DNA from: Demequina sp. TMPB413
GTDB lineage: Bacteria; Actinomycetota; Actinomycetes; Actinomycetales; Demequinaceae
Assembly (NCBI RefSeq): GCF_020447105.2
Contig: NZ_CP096184.1
Span: 186,001-250,000, forward strand
Length of the DNA: 64,000 bases
Direction of reading: 5' to 3'
Shown here: positions 26,805 to 34,873 of the stretch, one piece after another
How positions within the stretch are numbered: the stretch's first letter is position 1
Layout of the letters: the number at the start of each line of letters is the position of its first letter
Program-made: the position numbers and the translations under genes
The notes under the pieces: generated by a model
What the model was told of the DNA's origin: nothing
What the model saw: only the letters and a program-made list of their open reading frames with translations
Databases searched by the model: none

Positions 26805-27241
26805 GGTGCGACCTCATCGTGCCGGTAGCCCTCGACCTCGGCCTCGATTCTGTCGGCGTCAACGTCGCGCTCGCGCGCTCCGAGTCTCACCGCCAAGGTG
26901 TCTGCACACCACCAGCCAGCGCCGGCGCTCAATGCGGCCAGCGCCAAGGTCGAGCCCAGCAAGACGAGGGCGGGCAGGGGAGCGCCTGGGTGAGGTGCAG
27001 CCATGGCGGAGAACGTGGTGAAGCCGCCCAGCAGCCCAGGGCCGAGACCTGGAACCCACCACGGTGCGGCATGTGCGCTATACCAACCCATGAGCGCCCC
27101 CAGCAGCGCCGAGCCGAGAACGTTGATCACAACGATGTCCCACGCCCAGCGTTCTGCTGTGAAGAGTTCATCGATGGCCAGGCGCGCCGCACCGCCGACG
27201 ACGGCGCCAGCAAAGACGACGCCGTAGATCTTGGCGGTCAC
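26801..27241 (-). CDS. crcB: FluC/CrcB fluoride channel subunit 2
   Basis: A 146-residue paralogue of the neighbouring subunit. VGGAARLAIDELF, NVLGSALLGALMG and GGFTTFSAMA match the Fluc helices and pore motif. It carries a charged C-terminal extension of about 25 residues (RLGARERDVDADRIEAEVEG) that the partner lacks. GTG 27241 overlaps the stop of the upstream DUF2505 gene as GTGA, which favours it over the in-frame GTG 27256. It probably forms a heterodimeric channel with the other subunit. No fluoride riboswitch is recognisable in front of the operon. Confidence 0.9.
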   Translation of the reverse strand: MTAKIYGVVFAGAVVGGAARLAIDELFTAERWAWDIVVINVLGSALLGALMGWYSAHAAPWWVPGLGPGLLGGFTTFSAMAAPHPGAPLPALVLLGSTLALAALSAGAGWWCADTLAVRLGARERDVDADRIEAEVEGYRHDEVAP

Positions 27242-27741
27242 GCGGAGGCGAGCCACACGTCGGCCGCTGCCAACTCCTGCGGTAGTGCCTGGTCGATCGC
27301 GGAAGCGATGGCGCGTTCCACCATGGGGCCAACGAGCGGCACGGAAGCCTGCACCTCGCCGTTCACTTCGAAGTCGGTGCCCTCACCCCGTGGAGTCAAG
27401 ACGACGCTTCCGCGTGCGTGACCGGGAGTGCCAGGAATCTCCATCGCGAAGGTGCCCTCGCGTACGCCGTCTTCGCGAGCGTCGGGCGCCTCCCACGCTT
27501 CGGTGTAGCGGACGTGAATCTCTGAACCGACAAAGGCCCTGAACTCGGCGGGAATGGTGTTGGCCGGCAAGGTTCGACGGATGACGACGGTGAACGATCC
27601 GTCTTCCTCGACGTCCACCAAGACGTCGCTACCCGCCGCACCACTGGCGCGTGCCCGCTGAGCAGCGAAGTCTTCGTTGCTGAACATGGCGACCACGTCC
27701 TCGATCGACGCAGTGAAGTGATGTTCGTGCGTGATGTCCAT
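27238..27741 (-). CDS. DUF2505 (SRPBCC-like) protein
   Basis: A 167-residue protein of the actinobacterial DUF2505 family, predicted to fold like SRPBCC/START ligand-binding proteins: it starts MDITHEHHFTASIEDVVAMF, contains an alternating beta-rich core, and ends with a helix (LVGPMVERAIASAIDQAL) typical of the family. ATG 27741 follows GGGAGGAGG by 5 nt and is preferred over the longer reading to 27858. It heads an apparent operon with the two fluC genes through a GTGA overlap. Ligand unknown; a link with fluoride is contextual only. Confidence 0.82.
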   Translation of the reverse strand: MDITHEHHFTASIEDVVAMFSNEDFAAQRARASGAAGSDVLVDVEEDGSFTVVIRRTLPANTIPAEFRAFVGSEIHVRYTEAWEAPDAREDGVREGTFAMEIPGTPGHARGSVVLTPRGEGTDFEVNGEVQASVPLVGPMVERAIASAIDQALPQELAAADVWLASA

Positions 27742-27798
27742 GACGCCTCCTCCCGATGGCTTTAGGGTATCGCGGTGCCGCGCGACCGCGACGCCTCT

Positions 27799-27804
27799 TA
27801 GGCT
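27799..27804 (+). promoter_or_regulatory. -10 element of a leaderless pdtaS promoter
   Basis: TAGGCT lies 6 nt before GTG 27811, with no ribosome-binding site between. Transcription would begin at the start codon. Confidence 0.6.
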
Positions 27805-27810
27805 TGGGGC

Positions 27811-29256
27811 GTGGCTACCTTGTCGGAGATCGCTCAGCAATACGGACCCATGCCCCAAGACGAGTCCGACTGGCTGTCAGAGGTGGTGGCCGATTGGCAG
27901 ATCATCGCCGACCTCTCGTTCGCCGACCTCGTGTTGTGGCGCAAGGTGGACGAGGGCTTTGTCGCGATCGGTCACTGCAGGCCCTCGACGGGCCCGACCG
28001 TTCACCAAGAAGAGGTCGTGGGTATGAGAGCCGCGGCGGGCCGCATCGGCCACCTCGAGACAGCCTTCGAGGAGCGCCAGATCGTTGTGTCGCGAGAACC
28101 GCGCTGGGACGAAACATACGCAGTGCGAGAAGAGGCGCTGCCGGTGGTCATGCGGGGCCGCGTGATTGCGGTCCTCACGCGCGAGGCGTCGATGGCGGCA
28201 CTCAGGTCCTCCAGCCGCCTCGAGATCAACTACAAGGGCGCAGCGGATGACCTTTTGCGCATGATCACCAGGGGTGAGTTCCCCATGCGCACCTCGGTGA
28301 CCGGCCCCAAGCGGGGAGCGCCGCGTGTGGGAGACGGTGTCATGAGGCTCGACGCCCAGGGGATCGTCACGTACGCCAGTCCAAACGCCCTATCGTGCTT
28401 CCACCGCTTGGGAGTGACGGGCTCACTCATGCACAGGGCTCTTCCGCGCGTGGTGACGGCGATGGTCTCCGACAGGGGCCAGGTCGATGAGACTCTCGCC
28501 ATGGTGACGGCTGGCCGTGCCGCGTGGCGCACCGATGTCGAGGCGAATGGAGCCGCGCTCTCGCTACGGGCTATTCCCGTGACGGACAATGGCAACCGCA
28601 TCGGCGCCGTCCTGTTGTGCCGAGACGTCAGCGATTTGCGTCGCCGTGAGCGCGAGCTCATCACCAAGGATGCGACGATCAGAGAGATCCATCACCGGGT
28701 CAAGAACAACCTTCAGACTGTGGCGGCTTTGCTGAGGCTGCAGTCCCGCAGGGTCGAGGCGCCGGAGGCGAAGGAGGCGCTATCTGAGGCCATGCGGCGC
28801 GTCGCCACGATTGCGATGGTGCACGAGACGCTGTCAGGCACGCTCGACGAGCTCGTTCACTTTGACGACCTCGTGGCGCGTGCGTCGCGGATGGCCGTCG
28901 ACGTCGCCTCGCCCGGCGTTCAGGTCAAGATCGTGCGCGAGGGCGACTTTGGGATGATCCCCGCACAGTATGCGTCGTCGCTCGCTCTCATCCTGACCGA
29001 ATTGGTGACGAACGCCGTCGAGCACGGTTTCGAAGGGCGCGAGCACGGCTCCATCACGATCTATGCGGAGAGGGAGGGGCCCCTCCTTCACGCAAGGATC
29101 GCCGACGACGGCAAGGGTATCGCCGCCGATCCCTCCGGTTTGGGATCACAAATCGTCAGGACGCTCGTCACGAATGAACTTCACGGCGAGATTGCCTGGC
29201 ATTCCATGCCGGGGGGATCCAGCGTCGACCTGACGGTCACCGTTGACGGTGACTAA
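27811..29256 (+). CDS. pdtaS: PdtaS-type histidine kinase (GAF-PAS-HisKA_2)
   Basis: A soluble sensor kinase of 481 residues that in mycobacteria phosphorylates the antiterminator PdtaR. The order is an N-terminal GAF-like domain (about 1-150), PAS (about 170-285), HisKA_2 with EIHHRVKNNLQTVAALLRLQS (His294/His295) and an ATP-binding domain with LTELVTNAVEHGF and ADDGKGI. The H-R-x-K-N-N-L-Q motif is the hallmark of this kinase class. The gene converges on whiB1, 18 nt away, the same neighbour as in M. tuberculosis (Rv3220c/Rv3219). The partner regulator pdtaR is not in the window. Confidence 0.93.
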   Translation: MATLSEIAQQYGPMPQDESDWLSEVVADWQIIADLSFADLVLWRKVDEGFVAIGHCRPSTGPTVHQEEVVGMRAAAGRIGHLETAFEERQIVVSREPRWDETYAVREEALPVVMRGRVIAVLTREASMAALRSSSRLEINYKGAADDLLRMITRGEFPMRTSVTGPKRGAPRVGDGVMRLDAQGIVTYASPNALSCFHRLGVTGSLMHRALPRVVTAMVSDRGQVDETLAMVTAGRAAWRTDVEANGAALSLRAIPVTDNGNRIGAVLLCRDVSDLRRRERELITKDATIREIHHRVKNNLQTVAALLRLQSRRVEAPEAKEALSEAMRRVATIAMVHETLSGTLDELVHFDDLVARASRMAVDVASPGVQVKIVREGDFGMIPAQYASSLALILTELVTNAVEHGFEGREHGSITIYAEREGPLLHARIADDGKGIAADPSGLGSQIVRTLVTNELHGEIAWHSMPGGSSVDLTVTVDGD

Positions 29257-29274
29257 GGGAAACGCCGGTGGGGA

Positions 29275-29529
29275 CTACTTCGCTGCGCGGCGAGCGCGGG
29301 CTGCGCGGCGCTTGAGGGAGCGGCGTTCGTCTTCCGAAAGCCCGCCCCACACGCCAGAGTCTTGGTTGTGCTCCATGGCCCACTGCAGGCACATGTCGCG
29401 GACAGTGCACGTGTTGCACACTGCCTTCGCCTTCTCGATCTGGACGAGCGCAGGTCCCGTGTTGCCGACAGGGAAGAACAGCTCTGGGTCGTCAACTTCG
29501 AGACACGCTGCGCGGTCGCGCCAATTCAT
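29275..29529 (-). CDS. whiB1: WhiB1-type iron-sulfur transcription factor
   Basis: An 84-residue WhiB-family regulator with four cluster-ligating cysteines at 9, 38, 41 and 47 (C-x28-C-x2-C-x5-C), the turn GVWGGLSEDERR and a basic DNA-binding tail (SLKRRAARARRAAK). These proteins bind a 4Fe-4S cluster and the sigma factor region 4; WhiB1 responds to nitric oxide in mycobacteria. GAGGAG precedes ATG 29529. The assignment as WhiB1 rests on length, the N-terminus MNWRDRAAC and the adjacent pdtaS. Confidence 0.94.
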   Translation of the reverse strand: MNWRDRAACLEVDDPELFFPVGNTGPALVQIEKAKAVCNTCTVRDMCLQWAMEHNQDSGVWGGLSEDERRSLKRRAARARRAAK

Positions 29530-29687
29530 GGGGACTCCTCACAAAGAAAAAGGCGGCGACCTACGCTGGGGGTAGATTCGCCGCGCCGTCGCGGATCACT
29601 GGGATCCATGTTCGCATTGTTAACAACAGATGACAAGGGGTTTAACCTGTAACGTCGGTCACAATTCCGTGGGTGAGGTTGGATGCC
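29530..29687. promoter_or_regulatory. Divergent promoter region of whiB1 and a small membrane protein
   Basis: This 158-nt, relatively A/T-rich spacer serves whiB1 leftwards and the small membrane protein rightwards. It holds a perfect palindrome TTGTTAACAA (29617-29626). On the minus strand TTGTCA (29636-29631) is 17 nt from GAACAT (29613-29608), a possible whiB1 promoter. On the plus strand TTGTTA (29617) and TTTAAC (29641) are 18 nt apart. Both promoter calls are tentative. Confidence 0.4.
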
Positions 29688-30083
29688 GTGAACAAAAACG
29701 AGCGCGTTTCGTCGGTGCTCGACCTGGTCGCACGCGTACTGCTCGTCGTCGAGACCCTCATTGCGGCATTCATGGCGGTCGGCTACGCGCTATATGCGCT
29801 GCTAGATGCGGACGACCGGGCGTTGTCCGCTGCTCTGGCTGGCGTCATGGCCGTCTTCGCCGCAGGCCTGGCCGCGTTTGCCTGGGGCTACGCCAAGCGG
29901 CGCAGGTTCGCTCTTAGCGGAGCCCTCGCATGGCAGCTGATGCAGGCGAGCGTGGGTGTCTGGCTGCTTTCCGTGTGGCCAGCCGTCGGCGGGGCGCTTT
30001 TGGTGCTCGCCGCGATAGTGACGCTGGCAGTGATCAGGAGACTCGCGGCCTACGGCGCGTCGGAAGCCGCCCAGGTCTCCTGA
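29688..30083 (+). CDS. Small four-helix membrane protein
   Basis: A protein of 131 residues, if started at GTG 29688 (GAGG lies about 9 nt upstream); GTG 29673 is in frame and would add five residues. Four hydrophobic segments alternate with short basic loops (YAKRRRF, IRRLAAYG). It resembles small uncharacterised membrane proteins of Micrococcales. No motif gives a function. Its end overlaps the convergent FHA/FtsK-like gene by 34 nt, unusually long for this window. Confidence 0.7.
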   Translation: MNKNERVSSVLDLVARVLLVVETLIAAFMAVGYALYALLDADDRALSAALAGVMAVFAAGLAAFAWGYAKRRRFALSGALAWQLMQASVGVWLLSVWPAVGGALLVLAAIVTLAVIRRLAAYGASEAAQVS

Positions 30084-31930
30084 CGAGCATCCGCTATGAG
30101 CACCTCGGCCAGGTGGCGGGGCACGGCGTCCGCACGGTCAAGGCGCCGCACGAGCGGAGAAGGGTCGGCGGCTGGTAGGGCGACCTGAACGACTGCCCGC
30201 TTCCCGGCCGACCGGGCAATCCCACGACCAGCGGGCTGTCCCGGCGAGGCCGCGTCAGGAACGCCGACGAGCCCCATCGAGTCCGATGCGGTCGTGGTGC
30301 GCAGTGCGACCGCGTGGGCGCAAGCGGCCCTCAGCGTGGGCGTGATGGCGCCAGCTGGGCGGTGGGTCGCCATCGCAAGATGGACGCCGACTGACGGCGC
30401 GAGGCCGGCTAGCCGATCGAGGGCGAGAGCCGCTGAGCGGGAGCGGCCCGTGATCTCGTCAAAGTCGTCGACGACGACCAGGAGTTTCGTGGGCACAGTG
30501 TCGAGCGACGTCGTATCGGTCCACGATGCGTCGCCCGCGTCGCCCGCGTCGCCTGCGGTACCCCGGGTATCGCGTCGGCGGAGGGCGGAGGCGGCGACGG
30601 CTTCCAGCGCGGCCGCGGCCTCGGCTCCGCCCACGTCGGCAACGATTCGCTTCACGTGTGGGAGCCGCGCGCAAGCGGAAAGCGGGCTCCCGGTGCCAGC
30701 GCCGATGAGCACTACGGAAAGCTGCGACGGGTGGTGGTGGGCGCATAGCCCCGCGACCAAGGTTGCGAGCAACGTCGAGGTGCCGCTCCCATGCGCACCG
30801 GCCACAAGCAGGTGAGGAGCGTCGTCGTCGAACCTGATCCTCCACGGCTCGAGCGTCTCGTCGCACACGACTCCGAGCGTCGCGGTGAGCGCCCCATCGA
30901 TCGCGCGAGGTGCGTCCCGATGTGCAAGGTCAGCCCATCGCACACTCGTGGGCCACGGCGCTGGCGCGGTGCTCGCGACGGCCCTGGCGAGCGCATCGGC
31001 CCTGACAGCCGAGACACCGAGCGGCAGCCGTGCCTGGCGAGTCGTTGCGTCCGCGAGCGTCGACATGGTGGCGTGCGCCTCGAAGGTTGTCTCGGGTCGC
31101 GGCGGCCCATCCGGCTCACACGTGATGGGCCCGTCTCCTGGCAGCGCTTCCGGGAGCCATGAGAGCCACTGCTCGTCAAGGGGCATCGGGGCAGGTGGAC
31201 GCCTGCCGCGCGCGAGAACCAGCGCGCGAGCAGCGGCCTGTGCGCGGGGACCGGAAAGGATAGCTGGCCCGCTCCAATCGCCGACGGTGGTCGGATCGGG
31301 GAGCCCGTCCCAGGCGGGCGTGGGCACCCACGGCAGGCGCGAGAGCCATCTCGTCAGACGCCGAGAGGGTGCCCAGAGACTGTCGGGCGCCGGCGAAGAA
31401 CTGCCGCTCCTCACCTGCAGCGCGGTACACCCCACGGTCAGCACGTCGCCCTCGCGCGCGGTGATGCGCCGCCGGTGCCCTCGCCACGACCACCCTTGCC
31501 CGTCCCAACGCCACCAACCGGTGCCGTTCGTGGACGACTGGTCGAGGCACAGCAACGAGCCTCGCGCGCCACGCTCGACCATCACATGGCAAGCGTCCAC
31601 TGCGTCGTCGTCCAGCCGATGGCGCCCCGGCGCCGAACCGATGGTCACCTGACCGTCCACCTCGATCACTGCGCCGGCGTCTGGCCCCGCAATCGCCGCG
31701 AGGTGGAGACCCTCAAGAGGCGAGGTGGGTGCGCCCGGTCCATCGCGAAGGCGCGCACCTTGGAGCAAGGGCCGCAACCCGGCCGGATGAGAAGGGTCGA
31801 GGAGGGTCGCCCCGCACCACGCCCGCTTGCGCGTCACGCCATCGAGAACCTGCGCCAGGGTCGCACCGGCAATCACCTCAAGCTCGACATCCTTCGTGTC
31901 GGTGAGGGAGCGATCGATCGTGAAACGCAC
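30050..31930 (-). CDS. FHA plus single FtsK/SpoIIIE-like domain protein with defective P-loop
   Basis: A 626-residue, apparently soluble protein. Residues about 75-175 resemble an FHA domain (VTIGSAPGRHRLDDDAVDACHVMVE, then STNGTGWW), but the usual GR and SxxH phosphothreonine contacts are degraded. The second half is an FtsK/SpoIIIE-type domain like those of EccC/EssC. Its P-loop reads GAHGSGTST, with Thr where the essential Lys belongs, while Walker B (KLLVVVDDFDEI) is intact. Residues 325-355 also match EccC-like inter-domain sequence. No WXG100, EccD or mycosin gene is adjacent. It may be a regulatory or scaffold ATPase remnant; type VII involvement is speculative. Confidence 0.75.
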   Translation of the reverse strand: MRFTIDRSLTDTKDVELEVIAGATLAQVLDGVTRKRAWCGATLLDPSHPAGLRPLLQGARLRDGPGAPTSPLEGLHLAAIAGPDAGAVIEVDGQVTIGSAPGRHRLDDDAVDACHVMVERGARGSLLCLDQSSTNGTGWWRWDGQGWSWRGHRRRITAREGDVLTVGCTALQVRSGSSSPAPDSLWAPSRRLTRWLSRLPWVPTPAWDGLPDPTTVGDWSGPAILSGPRAQAAARALVLARGRRPPAPMPLDEQWLSWLPEALPGDGPITCEPDGPPRPETTFEAHATMSTLADATTRQARLPLGVSAVRADALARAVASTAPAPWPTSVRWADLAHRDAPRAIDGALTATLGVVCDETLEPWRIRFDDDAPHLLVAGAHGSGTSTLLATLVAGLCAHHHPSQLSVVLIGAGTGSPLSACARLPHVKRIVADVGGAEAAAALEAVAASALRRRDTRGTAGDAGDAGDASWTDTTSLDTVPTKLLVVVDDFDEITGRSRSAALALDRLAGLAPSVGVHLAMATHRPAGAITPTLRAACAHAVALRTTTASDSMGLVGVPDAASPGQPAGRGIARSAGKRAVVQVALPAADPSPLVRRLDRADAVPRHLAEVLIADARQETWAASDAP

Positions 31931-31996
31931 ACGGGAACCGTGTCACAACGGAGACTTCCTGACGACGTCGTGCCACTGATCTGTGGATAACCGCGT

Positions 31997-34114
31997 CTAC
32001 GGCGCTGGCGAACCGTCAGGCGCAAGCGCGGTGAGCGTGCCGTCTGGGTTCACGACCGCCGCGAACCACGAGTAGTCCCGAGTCGACACGATGCGCGGCA
32101 TGTGCTGCAGGGCGTACTCGCCTTGCGCTGTGGTCGAGGTGACCACAGGCTCGGGAGGGTTTCCCTGGAACAGGCCCGTCTCCCGCGTGAGTACGACGGG
32201 GGACTCGCCCCACAATGCGCTCGCTTGCCGCAGCATCTCCGGCGTCGGCTGCTCGAGAGCGAGCACCACGGGCACGTCACATATCACCCGCAAGGAGCCG
32301 TAGTGAGACGACGTACCCTCCAGAATGATGGGTCGCCCGTCGGCGACCCTGCACAGCGCGTCGATCTGTTCCCGTGCCCCGTGTTGCTCTCGCAAGTAGG
32401 CGTACGTGGCGATGGTGACGGGATAGTCGTCGCCAAGGCGGATGCTGACGTAGGTGGTGACGGGAGCCGCCACCAAGACGATCGCCGCTGTGGCGAAGAT
32501 GCGCTGGCCCACGTGTGGCCACCGCTCGGCGAGGCGACGGGCGAGCCACCACGCGCCCACGCCAGCAGCGATCGCAAGGCCAGGCAAGGTCGCGGGCTCG
32601 AACCGGCGAATCGCCCACAACTGATCGGGGACGATTTGCGGTCGCGCGAGATACAAGACGCTCGGGACGAGCACCGCGCCGAGGAGCACCCACGCCTCGT
32701 GGCGGGCGCGGATCGCCCTGGACACGATGACGCCCAGGCCGATGGCCGCCAGCGCGAGCACCGGCCATGTCAGGTAGTAGCTCAGCCACGTCACCGTGTG
32801 CTCGGCGTAGGTGCGCGTCGGCTCGATCACGTAACCCTCGTCTTGCTGGAACGCGGCGACCACCTTGTTGGTGAACTCGTCGGTCTCGGACGTGGTGCCA
32901 CGATGAACGGTCATCCACAACGGCCTTGAGGCGAGAACGAGGCTCGCGCCGACGACGAGGGTGGCGGAGGCGGATGCCAGCCCGTGACGTCGGGCATTGA
33001 TCGCGTCACGCAGGTATGCGGCCGCTCGGCTAGACCACGTGGCCGCCCAGATGATCAGGAGCGCCGCGAACACGGCGTAGACGGCTCCCAAAAGACGAGC
33101 CTCGTCTCCGAGGCGCTCAAGGTACGCGGCACTCCAGCGTGCCAACGACAGGTAGCCGGCGCCCACCATGGCTCCTTGAGCGACGGTGAAGGCGATAAAC
33201 CCTGTGCGGGCCTTTGGCCCAGCGAAGGCCGCAGCGATCGCGACGCCGATGAGCACCCCGAGCGCGTACGCGCCGCCGTCGATGCGCACCAGCGCCGTGG
33301 CGCCCGAGGCAATCCCCGCAGCAACGAGCGCGCCGGTGCGCCCGTGCTCGAGGCCGCGCCACGCCCAGTGAACCGCTGCCATGAGGAGCAGCAGTGTGAG
33401 CGGCTCCGAGTAGGCGGAGCGCGACAGCCCGAGGTGCGCGACGCTGAGTGCCAGCGTCGCCGCAGGCGCGAGCGCCGCCATGGGGCTCAGGAAGCGGCGG
33501 GCGATGGAGAACACCGCGAGCACGCCGACGCCCCCCACCACCACGTTGGCTGCGAGCACGCCAGGCACTCCTGCCAGCCAGCCGCCAACAGAGATGAGCG
33601 CAGGCAGCGCCTTGGCGCCTTGAGGCTGCACGACGTCGCCATCGAGATTCCACGCTTGCCAGGCATCGGCAAGCACGTTTGCCTGGAGATCGGCCACGGG
33701 AATGGCGCCGAGCGTCGGGATGTCCGTCGAGGCATGGTCAACGAGCCATAGCCCCGACAGCGTCAGGAATCCCGGGTCGCGGCTGACGATGACGTACTCG
33801 GCCGACAGCGCGATGCCCACAACGATCCAGGCGCCGATGCCGATGAGGGCCCACTTGCCTGCTCGGCTGGCGTCGGGCTCCTGGGAAGTCTTGCCCGGTC
33901 CGACCGCGCGCCACAGCGCCCACGTGACGAGGGCTGCCAACGGCAGGGTCGTGTAAGGGCGGTGGACGCCAAAAGACGCCGTCGTCGCTGCGGCGAGCGC
34001 AAGCCCCACCAGGGCGGCGACCGCGAACTCTGGACCACTACTCCAGCCCAGGCGAGTCACAGGTGCGACGAGGCGCCTCGCCGTCAGCGGCACGGTGCGG
34101 AGCCGAGTGTTCAC
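31997..34114 (-). CDS. Polytopic membrane protein, GT-C glycosyltransferase-like
   Basis: A 705-residue protein with about 12-13 membrane helices, followed by a C-terminal extracellular domain of about 150 residues. The first large loop after the early helices contains AEYVIVSRDPGFLTLSGLWL, an acidic loop position typical of GT-C enzymes that use polyprenyl-phosphate sugars. Several PMT-like features (SRSAYSEPLTLLLL, LVRIDGGAYALG) are present. GTG 34114 is used. A two-component system diverges from it. A GtrA flippase-like protein and a GT2 protein in the window would fit cell-wall polysaccharide assembly, but the sugar and acceptor are unknown. Confidence 0.65.
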   Translation of the reverse strand: MNTRLRTVPLTARRLVAPVTRLGWSSGPEFAVAALVGLALAAATTASFGVHRPYTTLPLAALVTWALWRAVGPGKTSQEPDASRAGKWALIGIGAWIVVGIALSAEYVIVSRDPGFLTLSGLWLVDHASTDIPTLGAIPVADLQANVLADAWQAWNLDGDVVQPQGAKALPALISVGGWLAGVPGVLAANVVVGGVGVLAVFSIARRFLSPMAALAPAATLALSVAHLGLSRSAYSEPLTLLLLMAAVHWAWRGLEHGRTGALVAAGIASGATALVRIDGGAYALGVLIGVAIAAAFAGPKARTGFIAFTVAQGAMVGAGYLSLARWSAAYLERLGDEARLLGAVYAVFAALLIIWAATWSSRAAAYLRDAINARRHGLASASATLVVGASLVLASRPLWMTVHRGTTSETDEFTNKVVAAFQQDEGYVIEPTRTYAEHTVTWLSYYLTWPVLALAAIGLGVIVSRAIRARHEAWVLLGAVLVPSVLYLARPQIVPDQLWAIRRFEPATLPGLAIAAGVGAWWLARRLAERWPHVGQRIFATAAIVLVAAPVTTYVSIRLGDDYPVTIATYAYLREQHGAREQIDALCRVADGRPIILEGTSSHYGSLRVICDVPVVLALEQPTPEMLRQASALWGESPVVLTRETGLFQGNPPEPVVTSTTAQGEYALQHMPRIVSTRDYSWFAAVVNPDGTLTALAPDGSPAP

Positions 34115-34183
34115 GTGCGGACACTACCAATCGGCGCCTCCAAGTCACGCACTGTTCGGCGTTGCAAAGTCCGCCGGCGCGGG

Positions 34184-34189
34184 TAATGT
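34184..34189 (+). promoter_or_regulatory. -10 element of a leaderless response-regulator promoter
   Basis: TAATGT lies 6 nt before ATG 34196, with no Shine-Dalgarno sequence. It is close to the TATAAT consensus and would drive the two-component operon. Confidence 0.6.
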
Positions 34190-34195
34190 TGCCTC

Positions 34196-34870
34196 ATGGC
34201 GAGAATTGTCTTGGTCGAAGATGACCCGACCATTTCAGAACCCTTGACCCGGGCTTTGGGACGCGAGGGCTATGACGTGGAGTGGCACGGCACCGGTCAG
34301 GGGGGCGTGGGGGCGGCCCATAACGCGGATCTGGTGATTCTCGACCTCGGCCTTCCTGACATCGACGGCGTGGACGTCGCGCGCCGCGTACGGGATCAAG
34401 GGCTCACCGTGCCCATCCTCATGCTGACGGCTCGCGCCGACGAGGTCGACCTGGTGGTGGGCCTCGACGCGGGCGCCGACGACTACGTCACCAAGCCGTT
34501 CAGGCTCGCGGAACTTCTTGCCCGCGTGCGCGCGCTCTTGCGCCGCGGAGCCGACGCCGAGTTCGCTGGCGAGCTCGCTGCTGGCGGCGTGCGGGTCGAC
34601 GTGGCCGGCCACCGCGCGTACTTGGATGACAAAGAACTGCAGTTGAGCGGTAAAGAGTTCGACTTGCTCCAGGTGCTCGTCGCGCACGCAGGCTCCGTCG
34701 TCTCGCGCGATCAACTCATGAGGGAAGTGTGGGACGCCGATCCCCACGCGCCGTCGAAGACGCTCGACATGCATGTGTCGTGGTTGCGCCGCAAGCTTGG
34801 CGACGACGCGGCCAAGCCACGCTTCATCACCACGGTGCGGGGTATGGGTTTCCGTTTCGAGAACGACTGA
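34196..34870 (+). CDS. OmpR-family response regulator
   Basis: A 224-residue DNA-binding regulator with a receiver domain (acidic pocket EDD at 8-10, phosphoacceptor Asp50 in LVILDLGLPD, LTARAD and the Lys in YVTKPF) and a C-terminal winged helix (GKEFDLLQVLVAHAGSVVSRDQLMREVW ... VSWLRRKLG). It is coupled to the sensor kinase 3 nt downstream. Targets unknown. A neighbouring surface-glycan-type gene is transcribed divergently and could be regulated by it. Confidence 0.95.
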   Translation: MARIVLVEDDPTISEPLTRALGREGYDVEWHGTGQGGVGAAHNADLVILDLGLPDIDGVDVARRVRDQGLTVPILMLTARADEVDLVVGLDAGADDYVTKPFRLAELLARVRALLRRGADAEFAGELAAGGVRVDVAGHRAYLDDKELQLSGKEFDLLQVLVAHAGSVVSRDQLMREVWDADPHAPSKTLDMHVSWLRRKLGDDAAKPRFITTVRGMGFRFEND

Positions 34871-34873
34871 GCG

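Noticed and set aside
26801-27741. Fluoride riboswitch before the fluC genes
   Set aside because: No crcB-motif pseudoknot sequence could be found upstream of 27741, only a Shine-Dalgarno sequence.
29640-29672. MtrA-type direct repeats (GTAAC/GTCAC) upstream of the small membrane protein
   Set aside because: GTAACGTCGGTCAC shows a vague resemblance, but spacing and second half do not fit a consensus I can state reliably.
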